64,000 nt of DNA, taken from positions 142,246-206,245 of the forward strand of contig NZ_KK211228.1 of assembly GCF_000621205.1 (NCBI RefSeq), given 5' to 3'. The DNA is from Halotalea alkalilenta DSM 17697 (GTDB lineage Bacteria > Pseudomonadota > Gammaproteobacteria > Pseudomonadales > Halomonadaceae). The notes under the pieces were generated by a model. That model worked only from the letters and a program-made list of their open reading frames with translations. It had not been told where the DNA came from and made no database searches. Below, piece after piece: positions 44,348 through 53,856 of the stretch (the stretch's first letter is position 1; every line of letters starts with the position of its first letter). The translations under genes were made by a program, and so were the position numbers.

Positions 44348-44734
44348 TCAAGCTTCGGTGCCTTCCAGCCAGCTCTCCACCGTCTCGGCACCGTATTGTT
44401 CTTTCCATTCCTTGAGTTCTTTGTGGTTACCACCACGCGTTTCAATTACATCGCCGGTATGAGGATTCTTGTAGATCTTCAGCTTGCGTTTTCGGCGCGT
44501 ACCAGTGCCTTTGCCGCCGGATTTAGCCACCTCGCGCGAAATGCTCTCACCTTGGGGGGCCAGAATCTCGATCACTTCCGAAACGCTCTTGTCGAACTCG
44601 CCCATGAGCGACTCGAGCTTGCCCTTGAATTCCAACTCCACTTTAAGCCGTTGATCCTGCTCGAGCTTCTGAAGTTCTTCACGCAGCTTCTTGATCTGCT
44701 GTTCTTTGAGTAAATAATCGCTGAGAAGTGACAT
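44348..44734 (-). CDS. mvaT: MvaT-type H-NS-family xenogeneic silencer
   Basis: A 128-residue MvaT protein. The N-terminal coiled coil (MSLLSDYLLKEQQIKKLREE to LMGEFDKS) drives dimer and oligomer formation. The C-terminal DNA-binding domain has YKNPHTGDVIETRGGNHKEL and LKEWKEQYG, with the AT-selective loop around RGGN. It silences AT-rich DNA, usually acquired genes, and controls motility and surface traits in Pseudomonas. The nearby flhDC promoter region and the low-GC Fic island are plausible targets. It has its own terminator. Confidence 0.93.
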   Translation of the reverse strand: MSLLSDYLLKEQQIKKLREELQKLEQDQRLKVELEFKGKLESLMGEFDKSVSEVIEILAPQGESISREVAKSGGKGTGTRRKRKLKIYKNPHTGDVIETRGGNHKELKEWKEQYGAETVESWLEGTEA

Positions 44735-45150
44735 CTAGGAGCATCTCCAATCAGGTTGAGGCAAGCGCCACCCTTCAAGACCGCGGGTCGGTGGCAAAGG
44801 TTCATAATGGATGCTTACTTTTCCGCTGAGGCAGCGTTCATGCACGCGGGACCAGAAGCTAGATCCAACCTTGGGAATGAAAGCTTACCCCATGCAAGTA
44901 ATGGAAGACACCCGGATAAGTCCCACTTTACATTTTATTTCACTCTTTAGAACACTCCGTCTCGCCTTTTTAGCCAACTTCCATATCGTCCCCGCTCACC
45001 TTGGATAAAAAACAATCATGCACAGAGTAAAACTCAAATGGACGATCAAAGAGCAGCCGAAGCGATACCCAGGTACTGGTGCGCTATGACAGACCATCAT
45101 TGGCATCACCGAGACTGGACATTCATCCAGGATGACGCGAAGATCGCCCC
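44735..45150. other. Divergent region between mvaT and dinB
   Basis: About 415 bases with divergent starts on both sides. The central part (44930-45020) is AT-rich and should include the mvaT promoter, perhaps with self-regulation by MvaT. I see no gene. A CTG-N11-CAG motif near 45076 is one base too long for the LexA consensus and is not called. Confidence 0.4.
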
Positions 45151-46215
45151 ATGCGAAAGATCCTCCACGCCGATTGCGACTGCTTCTATGCCGCGGTGGA
45201 AATGCGCGACGATCCCAGTCTGCGCGACATCCCCATCGCCATTGGCGGCCGCCCCGAGCAGCGTGGGGTAGTGGCAACCTGCAACTACCCCGCGCGACGC
45301 TTCGGCGTGCACTCTGCGATGTCGAGCGCGCAAGCGCTGCGACTTTGCCCCCAGCTGCGGCTCCTGCCCCCCGATTTCGAACGCTACCGTCAGGTCTCCG
45401 CCGAGATCATGGCGATCTTCCAGCAGCTGACCGATCGCATCGAGCCGCTCTCCCTCGACGAGGCCTTCCTCGACATCAGCGGCATCGAGCGCTTCAAGGG
45501 CAGCGGCACCTGGATGGCCGAGTGGCTCAAGGCGCGCACGCGAGAGGTCACCGGCATCACCATCTCGGTAGGCGTGGCACCGAACAAGTTCCTCGCCAAG
45601 ATCGCCAGCGACTGGCGCAAGCCGGATGGCCTCTACGTGATCACTCCCGACCAGGTCGACGCTTTCGTCAGCGCCATGCCGGTCGGCAAGCTGCCGGGCG
45701 TCGGCCCTGCCACCGCCGCCCGCTTGGAAAGGATGGGCATCGCAGACTGCCAGGCACTGCGACAGCGCCCCATCGCCGAGCTGATCGACCACTTCGGCAA
45801 GTTCGGGCGGCGCCTCTACGAGCTTTCCCGCGGTATCGACGAGCGCGAGGTGAAGACCCACCGCGAGCGCAAGTCGGTGAGCGTCGAAACCACTTTCGAC
45901 CGGGACATCGACGACCAGCAAGCCCGCTGCACCGCGCTGGCTCCGCTGGTCGAACGTCTCGCCGAGCGCCTCGACCGCCATGGCGCTCCCTCGATCGGAA
46001 AACTATTCGTCAAGGTCCGCTTCGACGACTTCACCAGTACCACGCTCGAAAGCGGCGGCCTGGCGCCGAAACTCGACAACTTCGTCACCCTGTTCGACCA
46101 GGCCTGGCAGCGCGGCCAGAGGCCGATCCGCCTGCTCGGCGTCGGCGTACGTCTCGCCGATGCGGCGCTGGAACGTCAGCTGGTACTCTTCGAAGAGCTC
46201 TGGGATCCTCGATGA
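45151..46215 (+). CDS. dinB: DNA polymerase IV DinB
   Basis: A Y-family translesion polymerase of 354 residues (E. coli 351). Catalytic acids are in HADCDCFYAAVE near residue 8 and LSLDEAFLDI near 105. The fingers, palm and thumb (GVGPATAARLERMGI, a helix-hairpin-helix) and the little-finger domain are complete. No beta-clamp motif other than the C-terminal region ERQLVLF is apparent, and that region has the right character for one. LexA control is expected in the family, but no clean box is visible upstream. Confidence 0.95.
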   Translation: MRKILHADCDCFYAAVEMRDDPSLRDIPIAIGGRPEQRGVVATCNYPARRFGVHSAMSSAQALRLCPQLRLLPPDFERYRQVSAEIMAIFQQLTDRIEPLSLDEAFLDISGIERFKGSGTWMAEWLKARTREVTGITISVGVAPNKFLAKIASDWRKPDGLYVITPDQVDAFVSAMPVGKLPGVGPATAARLERMGIADCQALRQRPIAELIDHFGKFGRRLYELSRGIDEREVKTHRERKSVSVETTFDRDIDDQQARCTALAPLVERLAERLDRHGAPSIGKLFVKVRFDDFTSTTLESGGLAPKLDNFVTLFDQAWQRGQRPIRLLGVGVRLADAALERQLVLFEELWDPR

Positions 46216-46328
46216 TCCCAGCGGCGCGAAGATGAATCACTGTATATTCAGCGACTTCGAAGCGGGTGCGATTGTCGCGATCCAGTCACGCCGCGTATAG
46301 TGAAATGCCCAACGGCAAAAGGCGTCCC

Positions 46329-47960
46329 ATGAGCCGACACCATGTATCCATTCGTCCTCGCCGCCGTTCGCCGCTCGATGTCCTGTTCATGGGGGGGTGC
46401 GGCGAGATCGGCATGAACCTCACTCTTTATGGGAGTGAGGATCGCTGGATCGCCATCGACTGCGGCATGATGATCCACCAGGAGCTGCCCGGCTCTCCCC
46501 TGCAGGTACCCGATGTGGAGGCACTCCGGCAGCGAGGGATCACGCCCTCCGCGCTGGTCGTCACTCACGGTCATGAAGATCATATCGGTGCGATCGTCTG
46601 GCTGTGGCCGCGCTGGGGCTGCCCGATATGGGCGTCACCGCTGGCCGCCGCGATGCTGCGTCACCGGTTCTCCCAGCACGGCCTCGACACCGGGGTGATC
46701 CAGGTCTTCCAGCCCGGCGACGCCTTCGAGATCGAGCCTTTCGGTGTGCGCACCCTTGGGGTCACCCACTCGATTCCCGAAAGCTGCGCGCTGCTGATCA
46801 CCGTCGGCAAGCACCGCTTGCTGCATACAGGTGACTGGAAGCTCGACAGCCAACCGCTACTCGGCCCGCGGATCGACGAGGCGCTGTTTCGCGGTCTGGC
46901 GCCGATCGACCTGGTGGTCGGCGACTCCACCAACGCCACGGTCAGCGGCCACTCGGCGAGCGAGGGCAGCGTGGCCCAGGCGCTCGCCTCGGCAGTCGCC
47001 AAATGCACGGGGCGCGTGGTAGTGAGCTGCTTCGCCAGCAACCTCGCCCGTATCCACGCCGCCGGGCTCGCCGCGCGCGGAAGCAATCGTCGCGTAGTGC
47101 TGGCCGGGCGGGCGATGCAGCGGATGGTCCAGATCGCCAAGAGCTGCGGCTACCTGGACGCCTTCCCGCTGCCCGTGCCGCTCAAGGACGCAGGCTACCT
47201 TCCACGCGAGGAAGTGCTGCTGATCGCCACCGGCAGCCAGGGCGAGCCAGGCGCTGCGCTCTCCCGCATGGCGCAAGGGCGGCACATGGAGCTCGAACTC
47301 GAAGCCGGCGACACGGTGATCTTCTCGTCCAAGATCATTCCCGGCAACGAACGCGCGATCGCGAGCCTGGTCTCGGCGCTGCGACAGCGCCAGATCGAGG
47401 TACTGGACGAGAGCGAGCATCCGGAACTGCACGCCTCCGGCCACCCCGCGAGGGATGAACTGCGCACGTTCTACGGCTGGATCAAGCCCCGCTACCTGCT
47501 GCCGGTGCACGGTACCGAAGAGCACCAGCGCGCCCACTTGGCACTCGCCCACGAACTGGGCATCGAAGGCGATCTCAGCCCTCGCGACGGTGATTGGCTG
47601 CGCTGGGATGGACAGCGAATCGAGCTGGTGACACGGCTGGAGCTCGCGCCGCGGCTGATCGAGCAGCGCCGCAGCGATCAACGTCGCGACTCACGCCCTG
47701 CGCTCGCCCTCGTCCTGCCGGTGGTCCACGATGAATCGGGCTGGTCGCGCGTCGGGCGACTGATCGTCGACCCGCCGTTGGGCGTCGAGATCGACGAGTA
47801 CGTACTCGGCGACTGGCTCGACGAACGTCTGGTCGACCAACATGCACGCAACACCCGCGAGCTGCGTGAATCCCTGCTCGATGCCCTGGGTCATTGGCTG
47901 TTCGATCACGGCCCGCGCGTGGCGAGAATCCATCTCGACATCGTCGAGGTGGCGCCCTGA
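46329..47960 (+). CDS. RNase J-like metallo-beta-lactamase ribonuclease
   Basis: A 543-residue beta-CASP metallo-beta-lactamase protein similar to RNase J. The zinc motif is VVTHGHEDHIGA (His80, His82, Asp84, His85), preceded by GGCGEIGMNL. HTGDWKLD, VGDSTNA and the beta-CASP part with ATGSQGEPGAAL and PVHGTEEH follow. RNase J trims RNA from the 5' end and cuts internally. The family is widespread in Firmicutes, Alphaproteobacteria and archaea, but less usual in Gammaproteobacteria, which rely on RNase E. I took the ATG at 46329, but one at 46305 is also in frame. It lies about 110 bases after dinB. Confidence 0.85.
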   Translation: MSRHHVSIRPRRRSPLDVLFMGGCGEIGMNLTLYGSEDRWIAIDCGMMIHQELPGSPLQVPDVEALRQRGITPSALVVTHGHEDHIGAIVWLWPRWGCPIWASPLAAAMLRHRFSQHGLDTGVIQVFQPGDAFEIEPFGVRTLGVTHSIPESCALLITVGKHRLLHTGDWKLDSQPLLGPRIDEALFRGLAPIDLVVGDSTNATVSGHSASEGSVAQALASAVAKCTGRVVVSCFASNLARIHAAGLAARGSNRRVVLAGRAMQRMVQIAKSCGYLDAFPLPVPLKDAGYLPREEVLLIATGSQGEPGAALSRMAQGRHMELELEAGDTVIFSSKIIPGNERAIASLVSALRQRQIEVLDESEHPELHASGHPARDELRTFYGWIKPRYLLPVHGTEEHQRAHLALAHELGIEGDLSPRDGDWLRWDGQRIELVTRLELAPRLIEQRRSDQRRDSRPALALVLPVVHDESGWSRVGRLIVDPPLGVEIDEYVLGDWLDERLVDQHARNTRELRESLLDALGHWLFDHGPRVARIHLDIVEVAP

Positions 47961-47969
47961 ACGAAGTGA

Positions 47970-47990
47970 ACCCCCGCGGCTAGCGGGGGT
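47970..47990 (+). terminator. Hairpin after the RNase J-like gene
   Basis: ACCCCCGC, loop GGCTA, GCGGGGGT, 10 bases after the stop. A strong GC stem, but without a T-run on this strand. Confidence 0.5.
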
Positions 47991-48002
47991 CCGGCTCCGA
48001 GG

Positions 48003-48030
48003 AAAAAAAGCGCATCACGACTGGATGCGC
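48003..48030 (-). terminator. Rho-independent terminator of the H-NS-like gene
   Basis: On the minus strand, GCGCATC, 7-base loop, GATGCGC, then a run of seven T. It begins 7 bases after the stop codon of the H-NS-like gene. Confidence 0.85.
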
Positions 48031-48036
48031 CAATGA

Positions 48037-48321
48037 TCACTTCGCGGCATTTTTCGGCGGACGACCCCGACGTTTCGGGCGCTCGGCGACTAAATCGTCG
48101 ACGGAGAGACCGGCACTGCTCATGGCATCGCGAATCTCGGCGAGCTTCTCTTCCTTGAGCTTCTCTTCCTGCTGACGCTGCGCTTCCTCGTCACGTTTCT
48201 GAGTGATCACGTCATTGATGATCTCAGACAGTTTGACCAGCTGCTCCATGCTCAACTGCCGCGCAGCGGCACGAGCTACGTTCTTGTTGCGAGCAATACG
48301 GGCAAGATCGTCACTGGACAT
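48037..48321 (-). CDS. Short H-NS-like protein: oligomerisation domain plus AT-hook
   Basis: A 94-residue protein. Residues 20-75 follow the H-NS N-terminal pattern of a helix (ARQLSMEQLVKLSEIIND), a long charged coiled coil and LAEIRDAMSSAGLSVDDLV. In H-NS a linker and a DNA-binding domain follow. Here the protein ends in KRRGRPPKNAAK, an AT-hook core (RGRP), and the usual C-terminal domain is absent. It could bind AT-rich minor groove through the hook, or act as a modulator that mixes with full-length silencers. It has its own terminator. The family call rests on pattern. Confidence 0.75.
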   Translation of the reverse strand: MSSDDLARIARNKNVARAAARQLSMEQLVKLSEIINDVITQKRDEEAQRQQEEKLKEEKLAEIRDAMSSAGLSVDDLVAERPKRRGRPPKNAAK

Positions 48322-48478
48322 GTCTTCTCCTCGAAGATGGAATGTTCGCCGGCATTATAAGATGAGATGGTTTTAACTGCATATCCATCTCATCGCAATG
48401 GGCTATTTTTCTTTCTCACATTCCCTGCCCGATCCGGTCATGGGATGCCGATTTAAGCTCGAACGATCCGGCGCCCTC

Positions 48479-49492
48479 CTAACCTCCGGTCATGTTCATG
48501 AAGCGTACGATCTGTACATCGCCATCGGTGGTGAAATGATGCTGGTAGGGCTTGAGCCTCATCGCCGCGATGATCTCACGCTCGAGACGCGCCATATCAC
48601 CCGGATAGCGGCGCAGGATCGCACGTAGATCGAGCGAGTGCTCGTTACCCAGGCACAGCAGCAGTCGCCCTTCGGCAGTCACACGAACGCGGTTGCAGCT
48701 GGCGCAGAAATTGTGGCTGTGCGGGGAAATGAAGCCGATGCGACTCTTCGCATCGCTCATTCTGAAATAGCGCGATGGTCCCAGCGTCGACTCGGTCGAA
48801 GGCGTCAATACATAGCGCTGCTCGATGATTCTCTGCACTTCGTCGCTGGAGCAATAGGTTTCATCTCTACCGTGGTCGGAGACGTTTCCCAGCGGCATTT
48901 CCTCGATGAAGCTAATGTCCAGCTCACGCTCTCGCGCGAACTCGACCAGCCGCAGCACTTCGTCTTCGTTGCGCCCGCGCATGATCACCGCGTTGAGCTT
49001 GATCCTGTCGAATCCCGCCGCCTGGGCAGCGTCGATACCGGCGATCACCTTGCTCAGTTCACCGGTGCGGGTCAGACGGCGAAAACGCTGTGCATCGAGG
49101 GAGTCGAGACTCACGTTGAGCCGGTCGACCCCACCTTCGCGCAAGGCCCGTGCGTGACGCACCAACTGCGAACCGTTGGTGGTCATCGCGAGCTCCTTGA
49201 GCCCGCGAGACTTGAGTTCGCCAAGCATCGGGATCAAGGTGCCGATGCCCTGGCGCACCAATGGCTCGCCGCCGGTGATCCGCAGCTTTTCCACCCCGAG
49301 CGATACGAAGGCGCTGGCGACGTTGGCCATTTCCTCGATCGTCAGCACCTGCTGACGGGGCAGGAAAGTCATCTTCTCGCTCATGCAATAGACACAGCGA
49401 AAGTCACAACGATCGGTAACGGAAATACGCAGGTAGCGTACCCTGCGTCCGAAATCGTCGATCAATCCCCTGCTGTCGCTAGACTGGCTCAT
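48479..49492 (-). CDS. moaA: GTP 3',8-cyclase MoaA
   Basis: A radical-SAM enzyme of 337 residues, the first step of molybdenum-cofactor synthesis. The SAM cluster is Cys29, Cys33, Cys36 in [27 protein letters not shown] follows. The second cluster is in [11 protein letters not shown] and LLLCLGNE. The C-terminus ends in GG, which is needed for activity. I prefer the ATG at 49492, which follows a GGAGG, to the one 12 bases upstream. It overlaps moaE by 4 bases and is the last gene of the operon. Confidence 0.96.
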   Translation of the reverse strand: MSQSSDSRGLIDDFGRRVRYLRISVTDRCDFRCVYCMSEKMTFLPRQQVLTIEEMANVASAFVSLGVEKLRITGGEPLVRQGIGTLIPMLGELKSRGLKELAMTTNGSQLVRHARALREGGVDRLNVSLDSLDAQRFRRLTRTGELSKVIAGIDAAQAAGFDRIKLNAVIMRGRNEDEVLRLVEFARERELDISFIEEMPLGNVSDHGRDETYCSSDEVQRIIEQRYVLTPSTESTLGPSRYFRMSDAKSRIGFISPHSHNFCASCNRVRVTAEGRLLLCLGNEHSLDLRAILRRYPGDMARLEREIIAAMRLKPYQHHFTTDGDVQIVRFMNMTGG

Positions 49493-49947
49493 GATTCCTC
49501 CCATCGCTCGCTGGCCCAGCGGTCGCTCATCCGCTCGCCGACCCAGCGATCACCTTCGTCACTATGCTCTTTCTTCCAGAAAGGTGCCTGGGTCTTGAGC
49601 CGATCGATGATGAATTCGCACGCCTCGAAGGCCGCCTTGCGATGCGCGCAGGCGACAGCGACCAGGACGATTTCATCGCCCGGTGAGAGCCGCCCTACGC
49701 GGTGGATGATCGCCACGCCGCCGAGCCGCCAACGGGCCACTGCCTCATCGGCCAGGGCATCGAGCACCGCCTCGGTCATTCCTGGATAGTGCTCGAGCGT
49801 CAGCGCCCTGACTCCCGGTCGATCGCTGAAATCACGCACCCGACCGACGAACGAGACCATCGCGCCCAAGTCGGAACGCCCCTGGATGAGCGACGACTCG
49901 ACCGCGCCGAGATCGAAACCCTCGGTCTGAATCGCGATCGTTTTCAT
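49489..49947 (-). CDS. moaE: Molybdopterin synthase catalytic subunit MoaE
   Basis: A 152-residue MoaE. It takes sulfur from MoaD to make molybdopterin. Family features are [38 protein letters not shown] and [17 protein letters not shown], with the Lys of APFWKKE at the active site. The start overlaps the stop of the MoaC-MoaD gene by 4 bases, placing it right after its partner. Confidence 0.96.
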   Translation of the reverse strand: MKTIAIQTEGFDLGAVESSLIQGRSDLGAMVSFVGRVRDFSDRPGVRALTLEHYPGMTEAVLDALADEAVARWRLGGVAIIHRVGRLSPGDEIVLVAVACAHRKAAFEACEFIIDRLKTQAPFWKKEHSDEGDRWVGERMSDRWASERWEES

Positions 49948-50768
49948 CCTCCGGTCACCGGAGGAAAGAAGGCGATTTCATCGCCGGGCGAAAGCGAGGC
50001 GTCGAGCTTGCTCATCCGTCGATTGAGCGCGCAGAGCACTCGAGGCTCATCGAGTGCCGCGAAGCGCGGGTCTCTTGCGATCAGCGCCTGCTTGAGCGCG
50101 AAGATGGTCGTGGTATCCATGTCCGTCATCGGAACACTCACGCTATCGCACTGCAAACGTTCACGCAGTTCGGCGAAGAAACGTACGCGCACGGAGGCGG
50201 CCTGCGGCGCCACAGCATCGCCTTCCTCGTCGCCCAGTTCAGCTGCCGCTGTACTTTCCGCCGCCTGCCCTGGGGAGGCGTCGGATGCCTGCATACGCTG
50301 CCAGTCTCCCGACTTCCCGCCGGTCTTGCGTTCGAGCTGGAGCGCCTCGACCACCATGCCCTTATCCACGGCCTTGCACATGTCGTAGAGCGTCAGGCAG
50401 GCGACCGAGGCTGCGGTCAGCGCCTCCATCTCGACACCGGTGCGCCCTTCGACACGGCAGCGCGCCTCGACCAGCACTCCCGGCAGCGCCGGGTCGATGT
50501 CGAAATCGATCCGCACCGAGGAGAGCGGCAGCGTATGGCACAGCGGGATCAGCTCGGCGGTGCGCTTGGCCGCCTGGATGCCGGCGATGCGCGCGGTGGC
50601 CAGGACGTCGCCCTTGGGCAGCCCCCCTTCGACCAGACGCACCAGCGTCTCGGCCGCCATCCGCACCCTGGCGCTGGCCAGCGCTTCGCGGTGGCTGACC
50701 GGCTTGTCGCCGACGTCGACCATGTGGGCCTCGCCCCGTGCATTCAAGTGGGTGAACGTGCGGCTCAT
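49944..50768 (-). CDS. MoaC-MoaD fusion protein
   Basis: One frame of 274 residues joins two cofactor proteins. Residues 1 to about 158 are MoaC (cyclic pyranopterin monophosphate synthase): [43 protein letters not shown], and the catalytic Lys in MCKAVDKGM. Residues 159-191 are an Ala/Glu-rich linker. Residues 192-274 are MoaD, a ubiquitin-like sulfur carrier ([13 protein letters not shown]) ending in the required PPVTGG. MoaD needs a free GlyGly tail, and it has one. The start overlaps moeA by 4 bases. No stop or shift lies between the parts. Confidence 0.93.
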   Translation of the reverse strand: MSRTFTHLNARGEAHMVDVGDKPVSHREALASARVRMAAETLVRLVEGGLPKGDVLATARIAGIQAAKRTAELIPLCHTLPLSSVRIDFDIDPALPGVLVEARCRVEGRTGVEMEALTAASVACLTLYDMCKAVDKGMVVEALQLERKTGGKSGDWQRMQASDASPGQAAESTAAAELGDEEGDAVAPQAASVRVRFFAELRERLQCDSVSVPMTDMDTTTIFALKQALIARDPRFAALDEPRVLCALNRRMSKLDASLSPGDEIAFFPPVTGG

Positions 50769-51994
50769 GGTGTCTCTCCGAAAGGTTGAATGCTCACCAC
50801 CTCCCCTGGTTCGGCTCGCTCGCGTTCCTCATCGAGCTCGATCAAACAGTTGGCCCCAGCGAGCGTGCCGAGCATATGCGAATTCTGTCTTGCCAAGGGA
50901 CGCACCCGGCACCGCGCCATCGCATCGACATAGCACACCCCGAGCAGCAGGTCGCAGCGTCCTCGGCGCCCCTCGACGGCAGAGTCGAGGCAGGCGTGCA
51001 AGCGGCGCGGTGCGGCCTCGCCCCCCTCCAGCAGCGACAGCGCCGGCAGCACCAGTTGCAGCGCACCCACCAGCGCGGCCAGAGGATTGCCCGGCAGAGC
51101 GAGCAGTGCCACGCCTCGCCAGCGGCCGAACGCCATCGCCTGGCCCGGTTTCATCGCCACACGCCAGAAGTCCAGGCCGGCGGATGCCGCCAGCGCATCG
51201 CGCAGGTGATCCTTGGGTCCGAGTGAAACGCCGCCGGTGGTGACGATCAAATCGACCCGCTCGGCGACGCTATCGAAGGCACGCGCGAGCGCGCCAGGAT
51301 CGTCGGCGAGGATGCCGCCGCCGACCAGCTCGACACCGCGGCGACGCAGCAGTGCGGCGAGCAGCGGCCGATTGGCATCGAAGCCGCTCGCCGGGTCGAG
51401 CGCCCGCCCGGGTGCCCGCAGCTCGTCGCCGCTCGAGAACAGCGCGACGCGTACCCGATCGCGCACTTGCACTTCGTCGTGGCCAAGGGCCGCGAGCAGC
51501 CCCAGATGGCGAAAATCGAGCCGGGTGCCGGCCGCCAGTACCTGATCACCGCGGGCCACCGCTTCGCCACGCCGGCGGATGTGCTCGCCACGTCGCACCT
51601 CGGCACCACGCTCTATCTCGAGCCATTGTCCTTCGAGCGCGCACCGCTCGAGCACCACCACGGTGTCGCAGCCATCCGGCAACAGCGCGCCGGTCGCGAT
51701 ACGTACCGCCTCACCGGCCGCGACCCGGCCGCGAAACGGATGTCCCGCCAGGCTCTCCCCCACCAGCCGCAGCCGAGGCCTGCCGGCGAGCGAGGAGATC
51801 GCCAGGGCGAAACCGTCCATCGCCGAGCTATCCATGCCGGGCAGATCGAGCCCGGCGATCACCGCCTGATCGAGCAGCCGGCCACTGGCCTGATCGAGCG
51901 CCACGGTGGCCAGCCGACGCCGGCTGGAAAACTCGCCCAGCGCTGCGCTGATCCTCGCCCGCGCCTCGGCGAGCGAAAGTCGCTGGACGCTCAT
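50765..51994 (-). CDS. moeA: Molybdopterin molybdenumtransferase MoeA
   Basis: A 409-residue MoeA that puts molybdate into adenylated molybdopterin. Landmarks are [35 protein letters not shown] and the nucleotide-binding [14 protein letters not shown], then [10 protein letters not shown] and [11 protein letters not shown]. The C-terminal domain IV is present. The ATG at 51994 overlaps the mobB stop by 4 bases. A frame extension beyond this ATG lies inside mobB and is not used. Confidence 0.95.
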   Translation of the reverse strand: MSVQRLSLAEARARISAALGEFSSRRRLATVALDQASGRLLDQAVIAGLDLPGMDSSAMDGFALAISSLAGRPRLRLVGESLAGHPFRGRVAAGEAVRIATGALLPDGCDTVVVLERCALEGQWLEIERGAEVRRGEHIRRRGEAVARGDQVLAAGTRLDFRHLGLLAALGHDEVQVRDRVRVALFSSGDELRAPGRALDPASGFDANRPLLAALLRRRGVELVGGGILADDPGALARAFDSVAERVDLIVTTGGVSLGPKDHLRDALAASAGLDFWRVAMKPGQAMAFGRWRGVALLALPGNPLAALVGALQLVLPALSLLEGGEAAPRRLHACLDSAVEGRRGRCDLLLGVCYVDAMARCRVRPLARQNSHMLGTLAGANCLIELDEERERAEPGEVVSIQPFGETP

Positions 51995-52572
51995 CGCTGG
52001 TGCTCGACGGGCAGCCGCGGCGCATCGTGCGACGGCCAGCCACGGCACCAGCCGAGCAGCCAGTCGACGAGCTCCCCAGGCCGATCCAGCTGGAGGTTGT
52101 CCACCCCTGCCGGCAGCGCGAGCGGCTCGGGTGTGGCCACTGCGATGACCCAAGGATCGCTGGTCGCGATCAGCGGCTTGCCGAGCACCGGTCGATGCAC
52201 CTCGAGCTTGGCCAGAGGCGCATGCTTGAAGCCTTCGACCAGGATCAGCGTCGGCGCCAGATTCGAGACCTGCTCGACCAGCTCGACCAGATCGGGCTCT
52301 TCACGCCCCGGCGTCTCGACCATCATTGCGTAGCGCCGCCCCGATGCGACCAGCATCGGAACCGCGCCCGCGCTGCGCAACCGGTAGCTGTCCTTGCCAG
52401 GCTGATCGATGTCGAACCGATGGTGGGCATGCTTGATCACCGCGCAACGCTCGCCCGCCTCGCGCAGCAACGGCAGCAGCCGCTCGAGCAGCGTGGTCTT
52501 GCCCGAGCCGCTCCAGCCGACGATACCGATCAGCGGGATGATGCTCTGCACGGGCGCGATGCGATCGTTCAT
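51991..52572 (-). CDS. mobB: Molybdopterin-guanine dinucleotide biosynthesis adapter MobB
   Basis: A 193-residue GTP-binding protein that assists MobA. The P-loop is GIVGWSGSGKTTLLERLLP, and AVIKHAHHRFDIDQPGKDSYRLR and LILVEGFKHAPLAKLEVHR are diagnostic, given here in part (KHAHHRFDID, VEGFKHAPL). It lies 17 bases after mobA and overlaps moeA by 4. Confidence 0.94.
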   Translation of the reverse strand: MNDRIAPVQSIIPLIGIVGWSGSGKTTLLERLLPLLREAGERCAVIKHAHHRFDIDQPGKDSYRLRSAGAVPMLVASGRRYAMMVETPGREEPDLVELVEQVSNLAPTLILVEGFKHAPLAKLEVHRPVLGKPLIATSDPWVIAVATPEPLALPAGVDNLQLDRPGELVDWLLGWCRGWPSHDAPRLPVEHQR

Positions 52573-52589
52573 CTAGCGTACTCCATTGG

Positions 52590-53219
52590 TCAGCCGCGCA
52601 GCATGGATTCGAGCTCGGCGAGCTGGGCCGGGGTATTGAGGTTGGCGAATGCGATCGGATCGGGAAACTGCGCGATTCGGGTCTCACACCCGGCATAGAA
52701 ATCGAGCGGACGACGCACGCCCTCGAGCAGCGCAGTGCGAAGACGAGGCGCTAATTCACGCCGCAGCAGCGCGACGGTGGGATGGCAATGCTTGCGATCG
52801 CAAGCGTAGACCACCTCGGTGGTCTCCTGCGCGACGGCGAGCAGCCGCGCGCAGAGATCGATCGGCAGCAGCGGCGCATCGCAGGGTACGACCAAAAGCC
52901 ACTCGCTCCCCGGTCGCATCCGCGTCAGCGCGGCGTCGATGCCAGCCAGGGGACCGGCCCCCGCGCACTCGCTTCGGTCCCCAAAGACCGCACCGACGGC
53001 CTGGGCCCGATAGGCCGAGAGAGAGCGATTGGCGCTGATCGATACGCCCACCACCTGGGGCGCGAGCCGCTCGAGCACATGCTCGACCAGGGCGCGTCCG
53101 GCGAACTCGACCAGCCCCTTATCGACTCCCCCCATGCGCCGGCCCTCGCCACCGGCGAGGATCACCGCCTCGACCCGGGCCGCCGGCTCAGCGGGTACCG
53201 AAGATCTTGTCGCCGGCAT
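52590..53219 (-). CDS. mobA: Molybdenum cofactor guanylyltransferase MobA
   Basis: A nucleotidyltransferase that attaches GMP to molybdopterin to make the guanine-dinucleotide cofactor. [23 protein letters not shown] at the start, [13 protein letters not shown] and [10 protein letters not shown] are typical. The ATG at 53219 lies 32 bases inside the end of upp. A GTG just before the core (about 53164) is the only alternative, so the true start is uncertain. Either way it is read together with upp. Confidence 0.9.
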   Translation of the reverse strand: MPATRSSVPAEPAARVEAVILAGGEGRRMGGVDKGLVEFAGRALVEHVLERLAPQVVGVSISANRSLSAYRAQAVGAVFGDRSECAGAGPLAGIDAALTRMRPGSEWLLVVPCDAPLLPIDLCARLLAVAQETTEVVYACDRKHCHPTVALLRRELAPRLRTALLEGVRRPLDFYAGCETRIAQFPDPIAFANLNTPAQLAELESMLRG

Positions 53220-53817
53220 CGCCCAGCCCCGGCACGATGTAGCCGTGCTCGTCGAGCCCCTGGTCCACCGAGGCGGTGTAGATCTCGATCTCCGGATGCG
53301 CCTTGAGCACCCGTTCGATCCCCTCCGGCGCCGCGACCAGCACGATCACCTTGATCTCGCGGCACTGGCGCGCCTTGAGCATTTCGATGGTGGCGATCAT
53401 CGAGCCGCCGGTAGCCAGCATCGGGTCGATCACCAGCGCGAGACGCTCGTCGAGGTCGGAGACGAACTTCTCGAAATAGGGCACCGGCTCCAAGGTCTGC
53501 TCGTCACGATAGAGCCCCACCACGCTGATCCGCGCACTGGGAATGAGGTTGGTGACCCCGTCCATCATCCCAATCCCGGCGCGCAGGATCGGCACGATGG
53601 TGACTTTCTTGCCCTTGATCTTCTCGACTTCGATCCGCTCGCCGGTCCAACCCTCGATCATCCGGGGCTCGAGCTCGAGGTGCTTAGTCGCCTCGTAAGT
53701 GAGCAGCTCGGCGACTTCGCTGGCGAGCTCGCGGAAATGCTTGGTGCTGACGCCTTTGGCGCGCATCAGGCCGAGCTTGTGCTGGACCAGCGGGTGGTTG
53801 ATGGCGTGGACACTCAT
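53188..53817 (-). CDS. upp: Uracil phosphoribosyltransferase Upp
   Basis: A 209-residue enzyme making UMP from uracil and PRPP. Length and sequence match the family: [26 protein letters not shown], the PRPP loop [10 protein letters not shown], and [10 protein letters not shown] at the end. It is the first gene of a group that continues without a gap into mobA, which is an unusual operon partner. A TACAAT 40 or so bases upstream could be a -10 element. Confidence 0.96.
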   Translation of the reverse strand: MSVHAINHPLVQHKLGLMRAKGVSTKHFRELASEVAELLTYEATKHLELEPRMIEGWTGERIEVEKIKGKKVTIVPILRAGIGMMDGVTNLIPSARISVVGLYRDEQTLEPVPYFEKFVSDLDERLALVIDPMLATGGSMIATIEMLKARQCREIKVIVLVAAPEGIERVLKAHPEIEIYTASVDQGLDEHGYIVPGLGDAGDKIFGTR

Positions 53818-53856
53818 ATCGATAACCTTAGTTCATTGTAGATGTGGCGATGCGGC

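Noticed and set aside
45070-45096. LexA box upstream of dinB (CTG...CAG)
   Set aside because: The spacing is 11 bases rather than 10 and the AT-rich centre is missing.
48398-48628. Small rightward frame beyond the H-NS-like gene
   Set aside because: Most of it is antisense to the 3' end of moaA and it has no ribosome site or motif.
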